In this document: piece by piece, positions 8,868 to 17,463 of the stretch
Layout of the letters: every line of letters starts with the position of its first letter
How positions within the stretch are numbered: the stretch's first letter is position 1
DNA from: Burkholderia sp. E7m39
Lineage (GTDB): Bacteria > Pseudomonadota > Gammaproteobacteria > Burkholderiales > Burkholderiaceae
NCBI GenBank assembly: GCA_001319865.1
Contig: BBSL01000185.1
Coordinates: 1-64,000 of the forward strand
DNA: 64,000 nt
Direction of reading: 5' to 3'
Position numbers and translations under genes: made by a program
The notes under the pieces: generated by a model
The model's database searches: none
Told to the model about the DNA's origin: nothing
Seen by the model: only the letters and a program-made list of their open reading frames with translations

Positions 8868-8903
8868 AACCGCGAAGCGTCGCAAGACGCGCCGCGGTTT
8901 TTG
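8868..8903 (+). terminator. rho-independent terminator after the alpha/beta hydrolase gene
   Basis: A hairpin with outer stem AACCGCG/CGCGGTT, a small internal loop, inner stem GCGTC/GACGC and a GCAA tetraloop, followed by a short T run. It lies 22 bases after the hydrolase stop codon. This is the clearest intrinsic terminator in the window. Confidence 0.8.
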
Positions 8904-9012
8904 TCATTGGATGCGCCGCCGCCCGGCGGACACGGAGCGCCGCGACCGCCGCCCGGCACGACGGATGCGCACACGAGGGCGGCATGCGCGTGAGCCGTCC
9001 AATTTTCCGAAT

Positions 9013-9093
9013 TGATCGATTCGCGCAGAATGACTGATCGATTTGCGCAATCACCGCAGAAAAGTTACACTCGGATCTGATCGATTTGATCGA
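9013..9093 (+). promoter_or_regulatory. triplicated TGATCGATT repeats, probable operator of the acid-sugar operon
   Basis: TGATCGATTCGCGCA (9013), TGATCGATTTGCGCA (9035) and TGATCGATTTGATCGA (9078) lie 62-142 bases before the permease start. The first two are 22 bases apart and the third 43 bases from the second, so they sit on about the same face of the helix. The operon ends with a DeoR-family regulator, a class that often binds repeated sites, so it is the obvious candidate. The rest of the 308-base gap holds the terminator and a CCGCCGCCCGG repeat with no evident role. Confidence 0.6.
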
Positions 9094-9154
9094 ATGGTGA
9101 TTGTTCCAATCAAAATCGCGCCGGAACGCGATACCAAAAAGCCAGGAGACTCGC

Positions 9155-10150
9155 ATGGTTCAGATTCCCATCAAACGCTCGATCGAGCGCATTCCCGGCG
9201 GCATGATGATCGTGCCGCTGCTTCTGGGCTCGCTGGTGGCGACGTTTTTGCCCGGCATGCCGAAGTTCTTCGGGTCGTTCACCAATGCGCTTTTCACGGG
9301 CGCGCTGCCGATTCTCGCCGTGTTCTACGTCTGCATGGGCGCGAGCATCGACGTGAAGGCCACGCCGTATCTGATGAAAAAGGGCGGCGCGCTGCTCGTC
9401 ACGAAAGTGGGCGCGGCGGTGATCGTCGGCGTGATTCTCGGGCATCTGATAGGCGAGCGGCCGATTTCGTCGGGTCTGTTCGCGGGGATTTCGACACTCG
9501 CTGTCGTCGCCGCGATGAACGACACGAACGGCGGGCTCTATATGGCGCTGATGGGTCAGTACGGCCGCTCGGAAGACGTGGGCGCATACACGCTGATGTC
9601 GCTCGAATCGGGCCCGTTCCTGACCATGGTGACGCTCGGCGTGGCCGGTCTGTCGGCGTTTCCGTGGCAGACGCTGGTGGGCAGCATCCTGCCGCTCGCG
9701 CTCGGCATGCTGCTCGGCAATCTCGACCGCGACATGCGCGACTTTCTCTCGAAGGCCGTGCCCGTGATGATTCCGTTCTTCGCACTGGCGCTCGGCGCCG
9801 GGCTCGATCTGCATAAGGTGTGGCAGGCCGGGCTGCTGGGCATCGGGCTGGGCATCGCCGTCGTGATCGTGACGGGCATTCCGCTGTATTTCGCCGATCG
9901 CGTGACGGGCGGCACGGGCGTCGCCGGCGTCGCTGCGGCAAACACCGCGGGTAACGCGGCCGCCGTGCCTGCGCTGGTCGCGGCGGCGAACCCGGTATAC
10001 AACGAAGCGGCGCAAAGCGCGACGCTGCTGGTGGCGGCGTGCGTCGTCGTGACGGCCATCGTGTCGCCCATCCTCACTGCGTCGGTGGCCAAGCGCTACC
10101 AGCAGCGGCAAGAACGCTCGCGTGCGAAGAATCACAAAGAGCTTGCATGA
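9155..10150 (+). CDS. 2-keto-3-deoxygluconate permease (KdgT) family sugar-acid transporter
   Basis: 331 residues, very hydrophobic with about ten membrane segments. It opens '[16 protein letters not shown]', typical of the KdgT family, and contains '[16 protein letters not shown]' and '[13 protein letters not shown]', the conserved family stretches. The ATG at 9155 has AGGAG upstream. It overlaps the kinase gene by ATGA (10147-10150). Although the family founder moves 2-keto-3-deoxygluconate, here it is coupled to a DUF1537 kinase and a PdxA2 dehydrogenase, so the substrate is more likely a four-carbon sugar acid such as D-threonate or D-erythronate (inference). Inner membrane; proton symport is expected for the family. 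Confidence 0.88.
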   Translation: MVQIPIKRSIERIPGGMMIVPLLLGSLVATFLPGMPKFFGSFTNALFTGALPILAVFYVCMGASIDVKATPYLMKKGGALLVTKVGAAVIVGVILGHLIGERPISSGLFAGISTLAVVAAMNDTNGGLYMALMGQYGRSEDVGAYTLMSLESGPFLTMVTLGVAGLSAFPWQTLVGSILPLALGMLLGNLDRDMRDFLSKAVPVMIPFFALALGAGLDLHKVWQAGLLGIGLGIAVVIVTGIPLYFADRVTGGTGVAGVAAANTAGNAAAVPALVAAANPVYNEAAQSATLLVAACVVVTAIVSPILTASVAKRYQQRQERSRAKNHKELA

Positions 10151-11415
10151 TGAAGATTCTGATCATCGCGGACGACCTGTCGGGCGCCGCGGACTGCGCG
10201 ATCGGTTTCGCCAGCGCTGGGCATCGCACGGTCGTCACGCTCGATGCGGCGCGCACGCAGGCGCATGAAGGCGCCGACACGATCGCCGTCGATACCGACA
10301 CGCGGCGCCTGACGCCGCAGGAAGCCGCGGCGCGCACGGCCGCGGCCTACGCGGAAATGAGCGTGCGCGGCCAGCGGCTGTACAAGAAAATCGATTCGAC
10401 GTTGCGCGGCAACTGGGCCGCTGAAGTCGCGGGGCTGCAGGCGCTTGCGGGCATGGCGATCGTGGCGCCCGCGTTTCCCGCGACGGGCCGTGCAGTGCGC
10501 GGCGGCCGCGTGTTCGTGCACGGCGAGCCGCTCGAACAGACGCCGACGTGGAAGCTCGAACACGCCGGCCTGTCCGCCGATATCGCCACGCAACTCGAAG
10601 CGGCGGGTCTGCCATCCGAGCGGCTCGACGCCGAGGCGCTGCGCGATGATCCGCAGGCGCTTGCCGCGCGCATCGAAGCGCTGGCGGCCAAGGGCGTGCG
10701 GGCGCTGATCGTCGATACGCAAACCGAACATGCGCTGCGCGCGCTCGCCCGCGCGACGCTGCACAGCGACGCAGGGTTTTTCTGGGTCGGCTCGGGCGGT
10801 CTCGCGCGCGAAATCGCGGCGCTCGATGTGCGCCGCAGCGACGCACAAGACAAAGACAGCGAGGCGCGCGCCGTCTATCCGGGCGGTCCGATCCTGATTC
10901 TGGTCGGCAGCCTGTCGGCCGTGAGCGAGCGGCAATGCGCGATGCTGCGCGAGCGCGGCGGCGTCGAGGAACTGATCGTGCCGCCTGCGGTGCTGCGCGA
11001 AGGCACGCGTCATCGCGACTGGCGCGCGTGGCAGGAGCAGGTCGGCGTGTCGCTGAAGGCGGGCGTCGATCTGCTTCTGCGCATCGGCCGCGACGACGCA
11101 TTCGATCCCGCCGAGGGCGCGCATCTGTCGGCGGCGCTCGCGGCGCTCGTCGAGCCGCACTTCACGAAAACGGGCGGCGTGATCGCCACGGGCGGCGAGA
11201 CCGCGCGCGCGATGCTCGTCGCCGCGCGCATCGGCAATCTGCAACTGCTGGCGGAAGTCGAAGCGGGCGTGGCCGTGGGCCGGCCGCTCGACGCGGCGCG
11301 CGCGCATTGCCCCGGCGTCGTGACGAAGGCGGGCGCGTTCGGCACCGATCACGCGCTGTACGCCGCGTGGCTGACGCTGCGCAACGAAACCGAACGGGAC
11401 GCCGCGTCGCGCTGA
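10147..11415 (+). CDS. dtnK: four-carbon acid-sugar kinase (DUF1537 family), probable D-threonate/D-erythronate kinase
   Basis: 422 residues. The N-terminal acid-sugar-binding domain opens '[20 protein letters not shown]', and '[15 protein letters not shown]' is the family's sugar-binding stretch. The C-terminal nucleotide-binding domain shows '[15 protein letters not shown]' and a final 'TKAGAFG'. Known members phosphorylate D-threonate, D-erythronate or 3-oxo-tetronates at C4 with ATP. Because the next gene is PdxA2-like, the D-threonate/D-erythronate type is favoured over the aldolase-coupled OtnK type. The start overlaps the permease stop. Substrate stereochemistry cannot be read from the sequence. 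Confidence 0.85.
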   Translation: MMKILIIADDLSGAADCAIGFASAGHRTVVTLDAARTQAHEGADTIAVDTDTRRLTPQEAAARTAAAYAEMSVRGQRLYKKIDSTLRGNWAAEVAGLQALAGMAIVAPAFPATGRAVRGGRVFVHGEPLEQTPTWKLEHAGLSADIATQLEAAGLPSERLDAEALRDDPQALAARIEALAAKGVRALIVDTQTEHALRALARATLHSDAGFFWVGSGGLAREIAALDVRRSDAQDKDSEARAVYPGGPILILVGSLSAVSERQCAMLRERGGVEELIVPPAVLREGTRHRDWRAWQEQVGVSLKAGVDLLLRIGRDDAFDPAEGAHLSAALAALVEPHFTKTGGVIATGGETARAMLVAARIGNLQLLAEVEAGVAVGRPLDAARAHCPGVVTKAGAFGTDHALYAAWLTLRNETERDAASR

Positions 11416-11472
11416 TTGCGCCGGCGTCCCGCGAATGAATAGCGAACCCTGTAGCCAAAGAGATCACACACA

Positions 11473-12471
11473 ATGAGCAACTACCTTCCCGTAATCGGCA
11501 TCACGATGGGCGATGCGGCCGGCGTCGGCGCGGAAGTCGTCGTCAAGAGCCTCGCGCACGCATCTGTCTACGCGCAATGCCGTCCGCTCGTGATCGGCGA
11601 CGCGAAGCGTCTTGCGCGGGCGAACGAGATCGTCGGCGGCGAGATGAAGATTCGCCGTATCGACGATGCCGCCGACGCGCGTTACGAACAGGGCACGATC
11701 GACTGCATCGACCTCGGCCTGATACCTGACGATCTGCCGTTCGGCGAACTGTCGGCTCTCGCGGGCGATGCGGCGTATCAGTACATCAAGCGCGCCGTCG
11801 AACTCGCGCAGGCGGGCAAGATCGACGCGATCTGCACGGCGCCCCTGAACAAGGAAGCGCTGCACGCGGGCGGCCACAAATTTCCGGGCCATACGGAGAT
11901 GCTTGCGCATCTGACGGGCGTCGACGAAGTGTCGATGATGCTCGTTGCGCCGCAACTGCGCGTGATTCACGTGACGACGCACATCGGCATCATCGACGCG
12001 ATCCGCAAGATCGAGCCGGGTCTCGTGCAGCGGACCATCGAGCGCGGTCATGCGACGCTCGTGAAGGCGGGCATCGAGCGTCCGCGCATCGGCGTGTGCG
12101 GGATCAACCCGCATGCGGGCGAAAACGGTCTGTTCGGTTACGGCGAAGAAGAAGAGAAGATCATTCCCGCTGTGAAGCTGCTGCAGGAACGCGGTCTCGA
12201 CGTGACGGGCCCGCTGCCCGCCGATACGCTGTTTTTCCGCGCGGGCCGCGGCGACTTCGATCTGGTGGTCGCGATGTATCACGATCAGGGACACGGTCCC
12301 GTCAAGGTGCTCGGTCTCGAAGCGGGTGTGAACGTGACGGTGGGGCTGGAGGTGATCCGCACATCCGTCGATCACGGCACGGCATTCGATATTGCGGGCA
12401 AGGGCGTGGTCGATGAAGGCAGCATGCTCGAAGCGCTGCGCCAGGGGGCGGAACTCGCGACGCGGCGGTGA
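11473..12471 (+). CDS. pdxA2: 4-phospho-D-threonate / D-erythronate 3-dehydrogenase (PdxA2 type)
   Basis: 332 residues of the PdxA family: opening 'VIGITMGDAAGVGAEV', metal-binding His in 'GGHKFPGHTEMLAHLTG', 'INPHAGENGLFG', and the C-terminal 'MYHDQGHGPVKVLG' with further ligands. Vitamin B6-pathway PdxA oxidises 4-phosphohydroxy-threonine. The PdxA2 branch oxidises 4-phospho-D-threonate or -erythronate with NAD and decarboxylates the product to dihydroxyacetone phosphate. Placement directly after a DUF1537 kinase points to PdxA2. It is 57 bases after the kinase, in the same operon. Confidence 0.86.
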   Translation: MSNYLPVIGITMGDAAGVGAEVVVKSLAHASVYAQCRPLVIGDAKRLARANEIVGGEMKIRRIDDAADARYEQGTIDCIDLGLIPDDLPFGELSALAGDAAYQYIKRAVELAQAGKIDAICTAPLNKEALHAGGHKFPGHTEMLAHLTGVDEVSMMLVAPQLRVIHVTTHIGIIDAIRKIEPGLVQRTIERGHATLVKAGIERPRIGVCGINPHAGENGLFGYGEEEEKIIPAVKLLQERGLDVTGPLPADTLFFRAGRGDFDLVVAMYHDQGHGPVKVLGLEAGVNVTVGLEVIRTSVDHGTAFDIAGKGVVDEGSMLEALRQGAELATRR

Positions 12472-12550
12472 GGGTTGCAGGCACGGCCGGCACACGGGGC
12501 GTGAGACTCGCTGGTGTAATATCGAGCCCCCTTCACCCACTCCCGCAGAC

Positions 12551-13321
12551 GTGAAAAAAACCACCGACCGTCATCAGGCGATACTCGAACTGGTCCGCAC
12601 GCGCGATGCCAACGTCGAGGCATTGTGCGCCGCGCTGGGCGTGTCGGAAGCGACGATCCGCCGCGACCTGAACACGCTTGCGAAGCAGCGGCGTCTGGTG
12701 CGCACGTATGGCGGCGCGACGGCGCTCGTCGGCGTGCACGAGCCGGAAGCGTCGCTCGAAGAACGCAAGGCGGCGCAGCGCGAACAGAAGGATGCGATCG
12801 CGCTGGCGGCCGCCGCGCATGTGCGCGACGGCGACACGGTGCTGCTGGACGGCGGCACGACGTGCGCCGCACTCGCATGGCATCTGTCGACGCGCGAATC
12901 ACTGCACGTGGTCACCAACAATCTGCTCGCGGTGACGGCGCTCGCCAATGCGCCAGGCGTGCGGCTCACGCTGATCGGCGGCGAGTTGCGCGGGTCGAGC
13001 ATGAGCACGCTCGGGCCGTTGGCCGAGCTGATCCTGAGCCGCCTGACCGTCGATTGCGCGTTTCTCGGCGCGGACGGCGTGGTGGCGGGATTCGGCCTGT
13101 GCGAAGCGTCGGCGCAGCAGGCGTATCTGAAGGAATGCATCGTCGCGCGGGCGGCCGAGATCATCGTGCTCGCCGATTCCGACAAGCTGGGCCGCGCGCG
13201 TCAGCAGCACTGGACGCCGCTGCAGCGCGACTGGCGGCTCATCACGTCGTCTTCCGCAGACGAATCGCGGCTCGCGCCGTTTCGTGCGCTCGATGAAGTG
13301 ACCGTCGAACTCGCGTCGTAA
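12551..13321 (+). CDS. DeoR/GlpR-family transcriptional regulator
   Basis: 256 residues. An N-terminal winged HTH ('LVRTRDANVEALCAALGVSE', 'ATIRRDLNTLAKQRRLVRTY') is followed by the DeoR sensor domain with 'LLDGGTTCAALA', 'VTNNLLAV', 'GGELRGSSMS' and 'FLGADGV', which bind phosphorylated sugars. It is the last gene of the acid-sugar operon and so probably represses it, with a phosphorylated C4 acid or triose phosphate as inducer. GTG at 12551 is taken as the start because it begins the HTH; no good ribosome-binding site is visible, so the start is uncertain. Its likely sites are the repeats at 9013-9093. Confidence 0.87.
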   Translation: MKKTTDRHQAILELVRTRDANVEALCAALGVSEATIRRDLNTLAKQRRLVRTYGGATALVGVHEPEASLEERKAAQREQKDAIALAAAAHVRDGDTVLLDGGTTCAALAWHLSTRESLHVVTNNLLAVTALANAPGVRLTLIGGELRGSSMSTLGPLAELILSRLTVDCAFLGADGVVAGFGLCEASAQQAYLKECIVARAAEIIVLADSDKLGRARQQHWTPLQRDWRLITSSSADESRLAPFRALDEVTVELAS

Positions 13322-13351
13322 TCCGCGCCGCGCGCGTCGGCCACTGCGTCA

Positions 13352-14137
13352 TCACGTCTCGAAGCGGTTGCCCGCGTCGCGCAGCCGGCGCATGCCGCTG
13401 TCGAGATGCGCCCGCGCGCTTTCCTTGTCGCCAAGCCGCATCTGCTCATACGCGCGCTGAGCGATCGCATGCGGCACCTGTTTGAGCGGCCGGTTGGCCT
13501 GCATCGCCTTGAGCTGCACTTCGGCTGCGCGCTCCAGATAGTACAGATCGTCCCACGCTTCGGCGATGCTCGCGCCCGCCACCATCACGCCGTGATTCTT
13601 CAGAAACAGGATGTCCGCGTCGCCCATCGCCTGCGCGATGCGGTCACCCTCGGAGGCATCGAGCGCGAGCCCGTTGTAGTCCTCGTCGACAGCCGTGCGG
13701 CCGTAGAATTTCAGCGCCGTTTGTCCGAGCCACAAGAGGGGCGGCCCGTCGAGCAGGCACAGCGCCGTCGCGTTCGGCATGTGCGTGTGAAACGCGGCCT
13801 TCACGCGCGGCATCGCACGATGCACGCGCGCGTGGATATAGAACGCGGTCGCTTCGGGATGGCCGGCGCCCTCGATCACATTGCCGTCGAAATCGCAGAT
13901 CAGCAGACGCGATGCCGTGATCTCCGAAAACGCGAAGCCATACGGATTGACGAGGAACAGATCGTCATGCCCCGGCACGACAGCGGAGAAATGATTGCAC
14001 ACGCCTTCTTCGAAGCCGTGTTGCGCGGCGAGCTGAAAGCACGCAGCCAGTTCGATGCGGGCGGCGCGCACGGCGTCGGCATCGAGACCGGCGCGCGGCG
14101 ACATAGACGTGGTCCTGACATTGAGCGTGTGAGCCAT
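13352..14137 (-). CDS. class II aldolase/adducin family protein
   Basis: 261 residues, longer than the ~210 of fuculose-phosphate-type aldolases. Zinc ligands are visible in 'AFHTHMP' and 'FLKNHGVMVAG', and the family's 'CNHFSAVVPG' stretch is near residue 45. Members split or decarboxylate phosphorylated or free keto-sugar acids, or have lost catalysis. It lies 19 bases after a HAD hydrolase in what looks like a two-gene operon, facing a LysR gene. It points away from the acid-sugar operon, so a shared pathway is possible but not shown. Substrate unknown. Confidence 0.83.
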   Translation of the reverse strand: MAHTLNVRTTSMSPRAGLDADAVRAARIELAACFQLAAQHGFEEGVCNHFSAVVPGHDDLFLVNPYGFAFSEITASRLLICDFDGNVIEGAGHPEATAFYIHARVHRAMPRVKAAFHTHMPNATALCLLDGPPLLWLGQTALKFYGRTAVDEDYNGLALDASEGDRIAQAMGDADILFLKNHGVMVAGASIAEAWDDLYYLERAAEVQLKAMQANRPLKQVPHAIAQRAYEQMRLGDKESARAHLDSGMRRLRDAGNRFET

Positions 14138-14156
14138 TACAGATCCTGTACGCAAT

Positions 14157-14861
14157 TCACCAGCCGTTCGCCGCGAACAGCGGCGGCACCTGGTCGAGTG
14201 TCGAAAGCGTGGCGTCGGGCGTGTAGTCGGGCAGCAGCGTGCGCCCCGTGCCCCGATCGATCCACACGCAGCGAAAACCGATATCGCGCGCGGCCGCATG
14301 ATCCAGATGCGGGCTCGCGCAGATATGCACGACATCGTCGCGCGATACGCGAAGCTGCTGATGAGCATAGTCGAAAAGCCGGCGATCGGGTTTATACGCG
14401 CCCGCCTGCTGCGCGGTGATCACGCGGTCGATGTAACCGCCCAGTTGCGCGACGTTGCCGGCAATCACGTCGTCGTCGGTGTTCGACACGATGCACAGCC
14501 GATAGCCTGCTTCCTTCAGCGCGCGCAACGTGCTCACCACTTCGGGAAAGGGCGGCATCGCCGAAATGCGGTCGGTGAGCAGGCGGATGTCACCCGCGTC
14601 CGCATCCAGCTTGAATTCATGCAGCGCGATACGCAGCGCCTCGCCAGCGATGTCGCGAAACGAGCGATGCGGCGGCGTCTGTTCGAGGGCGTGCTCATGC
14701 TTGTCATAGACGGCAAGGAACGCGCGCGGATCGATAGCGGCGGCGTGCTTGCTGGCGAGAATCGCCACGACGGCGTCGCGCAGCCCCTCGTCCCATTGAA
14801 TCAGCGTGCCGTAGCAGTCGAACGTCAGCCATGACGGGCGCGGCGTGTTGTCGAGTGACAT
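14157..14861 (-). CDS. HAD-superfamily hydrolase, haloacid dehalogenase type II-like
   Basis: 234 residues. HAD motif I 'LTFDCYGTLIQWDEG' (Asp nucleophile near residue 14), motif II 'CIVSNTDDD', motif III Lys in 'AYKPDRRLFDYA' and motif IV 'DHAAARDIGFRCVWIDR' are all present. The '(F)DCYGTL' form is typical of the 2-haloacid dehalogenase branch, but many such proteins are phosphatases. The start at 14861 follows AAGGA. It is the first gene of a unit with the class II aldolase, so it may remove phosphate from, or otherwise process, an aldolase substrate or product (inference). Confidence 0.84.
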   Translation of the reverse strand: MSLDNTPRPSWLTFDCYGTLIQWDEGLRDAVVAILASKHAAAIDPRAFLAVYDKHEHALEQTPPHRSFRDIAGEALRIALHEFKLDADAGDIRLLTDRISAMPPFPEVVSTLRALKEAGYRLCIVSNTDDDVIAGNVAQLGGYIDRVITAQQAGAYKPDRRLFDYAHQQLRVSRDDVVHICASPHLDHAAARDIGFRCVWIDRGTGRTLLPDYTPDATLSTLDQVPPLFAANGW

Positions 14862-14916
14862 AGTCGTTCCTTTTTCGTGAGGCGTCGAGATGCAGCCCAG
14901 ATTAGACAAGCCGCCG

Positions 14917-14967
14917 CATATTTGGAAATTAAATTAAAATGCGTTGCTCAGTGAAAATGCAAATATG
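14917..14967. promoter_or_regulatory. CATATTTG...CAAATATG inverted repeat between HAD and LysR genes
   Basis: CATATTTG (14917-14924) and its exact reverse complement CAAATATG (14960-14967) are 43 bases apart, about four helical turns, around a strikingly AT-rich stretch in a GC-rich neighbourhood. They sit in the 118-base divergent region and would suit binding by the LysR protein encoded at 14980. The right arm reaches the ribosome-binding site of that gene, consistent with autoregulation. Confidence 0.5.
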
Positions 14968-14979
14968 GAGCGCGCCACC

Positions 14980-15828
14980 ATGCTCGACCTTGACCTGCTG
15001 AAGACGCTCATTTGCGTCGTCGACGAAGGCAGCTTTACGCGAGCCGGCGACCGCGTGCATCGCACGCAGTCCACTGTCAGCCAGCAGGTGCGGCGGCTCG
15101 AGGAACTGGTCGGCCGCACGCTGCTCACGCGCGATCGCACGGGCAATCAGGTGACGGCGACCGAATATGGCGAACTGCTCGCGCAATATGCGCGCCGGCT
15201 GATTGCGCTGTCGCAGGAAGCGCAGGACGCGCTCGCCAGTGACGTCTCGCGGACGCCCATCCGCATCGGCGTGCCGGAAGATTTCGACGCGCGGCGCATG
15301 GCCGCGATCCTGTCGGGCTTCGTTAAGGCGCGGCCCGACGCGCGGCTCGAAACGGTCGCGGGCATGAGCGCCGATCTGCATCGCAAGCTCGCGGGCGGCG
15401 AGATCGAGATTGCGCTCGTCAAGCGCGAGCCGGGCAGCGGGCCGTGTCTCGCGTCGTGGCCCGAGTCGCTCGTGTGGGTGCGCGGCCGTCAGGTCGAGGT
15501 GCCGCCCGAAGGCGGCGAGCCGATTCCCCTCGCGCTGTTTCCACAAGGCTGCGTGTATCGGAAGCGCGCGATCGGGAGCCTCGACCACACGCAGCGCAGC
15601 TGGCGTGTCGCGTTCGGCAGCCACAGCCTGACGGGCATCCAGGCGGCTGTCGCGAGCGGGCTCGGCATCACGGTGCTGCCCACGACCGCGGTGCTGCCGG
15701 AACACAGCGTGTGCTTCGATCTGCCGCGTCTGCCGCCCACGGAGCTGGCGCTCGTCAGCGGCGGCGGCGCGCTGAATGCGGTGCAAGCGGCGCTGGTGGA
15801 CTTCCTGCGCGACGCCGTGGCCATCTAG
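14980..15828 (+). CDS. LysR-family transcriptional regulator
   Basis: 282 residues. The N-terminal HTH is 'DEGSFTRAGDRVHRTQSTVS' followed by 'QQVRRLEELVGRTLLTRD', with a substrate-binding domain after residue 90. The ATG at 14980 is preferred because GGAG lies ten bases before it; in-frame ATG (14965) and TTG (14944) codons are upstream. It is divergent from the HAD/aldolase pair, the usual layout for a LysR gene and its target operon. The inducer is unknown. Confidence 0.87.
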   Translation: MLDLDLLKTLICVVDEGSFTRAGDRVHRTQSTVSQQVRRLEELVGRTLLTRDRTGNQVTATEYGELLAQYARRLIALSQEAQDALASDVSRTPIRIGVPEDFDARRMAAILSGFVKARPDARLETVAGMSADLHRKLAGGEIEIALVKREPGSGPCLASWPESLVWVRGRQVEVPPEGGEPIPLALFPQGCVYRKRAIGSLDHTQRSWRVAFGSHSLTGIQAAVASGLGITVLPTTAVLPEHSVCFDLPRLPPTELALVSGGGALNAVQAALVDFLRDAVAI

Positions 15829-15864
15829 TGCGCCTGTCCGCCTGGTTCGCCGCGCGGCGGCCCG

Positions 15865-17202
15865 CTACGTCGCGCGGCGGGGGAAGAACCGGTTCTCCGG
15901 GCGCGGCAAGCCGAGATGATCGCGCAGTGTCGTGCCTTCGTACGCACGCCGGAAAATGCCGCGTCGTTGCAGTTCGGGCACGACCTTGTCGGCGAAATCG
16001 TCGAGACCGCCGGGCAGGTACGGAAACATCACATTGAAGCCGTCGGAGCCGCGCTCGGTCAGCCATTGCTCCATCTGATCGGCAATCGTCGCGGGCGTGC
16101 CGACCATCTCGAGGCCCGAGTAGCCGCCGATGCGCTGCGCGAGCTGGCGGATCGTCAGCTGCTCCGCGCGCGCCCAGTCGACCACGCGTTGCCGCGCGCT
16201 CTTGCTCGCGTTGCTTTCGGGAATCTCGGGCAGCGGCGAATCGGGATCGAGCTGCGACACGTCGTGGCCGAGCGCAATCGACAGCGAGGCGATGCCGCTG
16301 TCGTAGTGAACGAAGGTATCGAGCAGCGCGCGCTTTTCGCGCGCCTCGTCGAGCGTATCGCCGACCACGACGAACGCGCCCGGCAGAATCTTCAGATGGT
16401 CAGGGTCGCGGCCCGCGCGTTCGACTCGCGCTTTCACGTCCTCGTAGAACTGCTTGCCCACGGCGAGCGACGGCGGCGCGGCGAAGACGGCGTCGGCCGT
16501 CTCTGCGGCGATCTGGCGTCCCGCTTCCGACGAGCCCGCCTGCACCACGACCGGCCAGCCCTGCACCGGGCGCGCGATGTTGAGCGGCCCGCGTACGGAC
16601 AGGTGCTCGCCCTTGTGGCCGAGCACGTGCATGCGCTCAGGGTCGACGTAAATCCCGCTTTCGACGTCGCGGACAAAGGCGTCGTCGGCCCAACTGTCCC
16701 ACAGGCCCGTGACGACCTCATAGAACTCCCGCGCGCGGTGGTAGCGCTCGCCGTGCTCGACATGTTCGTCGAGCCCGAAATTGAGCGCCGCGTCGGGGTT
16801 CGACGTGGTCACGAGATTCCAGCCCGCGCGGCCGCCGCTCAGATGATCGAGCGACGCGAAACGCCGCGCGACGTGATAGGGCTCGTCGAATGTCGTCGAC
16901 GACGTGGCGATCAGGCCGATGCGCTCCGTCACGGCCGACAGCGCGGACAGCAGCGTCAACGGCTCGAACGACGTGACGGTATGGCTGCGTTTGAGCGCGG
17001 CGGGCGGCATGTTGAGCACGGCCAGATGATCGGCCATGAAGAACGCGTCGAAGCACGCGCGTTCGAGTGTCTGCGCAAAACGCTTGAGGTGCGCGATGTT
17101 GAAGTTGGCATCGGGATAAGCGCCCGGATAGCGCCACGCGCCCGTATGCAAACTCACGGGACGCATGAACGCGCCAAGATGCAGCTGACGGGAACGGGTC
17201 AT
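15865..17202 (-). CDS. LLM-class flavin-dependent monooxygenase (NtaA/SnaA/DszA family)
   Basis: 445 residues with the family layout: 'GAWRYPGAYPDANFNIAHLK' near the start, 'ERACFDAFFMADHL', 'LDHLSGGRAGWNLVTTSN', 'WPVVVQAGSSEAGRQIAAE' and 'GTPATIADQMEQW' late. The class uses reduced FMN from a separate reductase to hydroxylate or desulfurise xenobiotics, polyaminocarboxylates or sulfonates. No FMN reductase gene is adjacent. It is divergent from the LysR gene at 17464 and convergent with the LysR gene at 14980. The start is the ATG before 'TRSRQLHLGAFM', with GAGGG eight bases upstream. Substrate unknown. Confidence 0.86.
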   Translation of the reverse strand: MTRSRQLHLGAFMRPVSLHTGAWRYPGAYPDANFNIAHLKRFAQTLERACFDAFFMADHLAVLNMPPAALKRSHTVTSFEPLTLLSALSAVTERIGLIATSSTTFDEPYHVARRFASLDHLSGGRAGWNLVTTSNPDAALNFGLDEHVEHGERYHRAREFYEVVTGLWDSWADDAFVRDVESGIYVDPERMHVLGHKGEHLSVRGPLNIARPVQGWPVVVQAGSSEAGRQIAAETADAVFAAPPSLAVGKQFYEDVKARVERAGRDPDHLKILPGAFVVVGDTLDEAREKRALLDTFVHYDSGIASLSIALGHDVSQLDPDSPLPEIPESNASKSARQRVVDWARAEQLTIRQLAQRIGGYSGLEMVGTPATIADQMEQWLTERGSDGFNVMFPYLPGGLDDFADKVVPELQRRGIFRRAYEGTTLRDHLGLPRPENRFFPRRAT

Positions 17203-17463
17203 GGGGAAAGCCCTCGTCGAAGCGGTGAGCGAAATGCGGATCGAGCGAAATACGATACGACAAGCGCGTTTTTTCGGCAGGCGCGTTGCCATGCGGGATC
17301 GACGCGCCTGCACGGCTGCGCGGCGGGAATAAGCGTCATCTGCGCTGAAATCGATGCGAGACGTACCCAACTGTTCGCCAAATCCGCCTAATGACGGCGT
17401 CTGCTTGTTTTTGCCCGTCCGCGCGTTTTATCCTGTCATGTTTGAAATTCGCAAGGGGATAGC

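Noticed and set aside
15916-17391. 491-codon open frame on the plus strand
   Set aside because: Antisense to the LLM monooxygenase, which has full family motifs; no start signal or domain in this frame.
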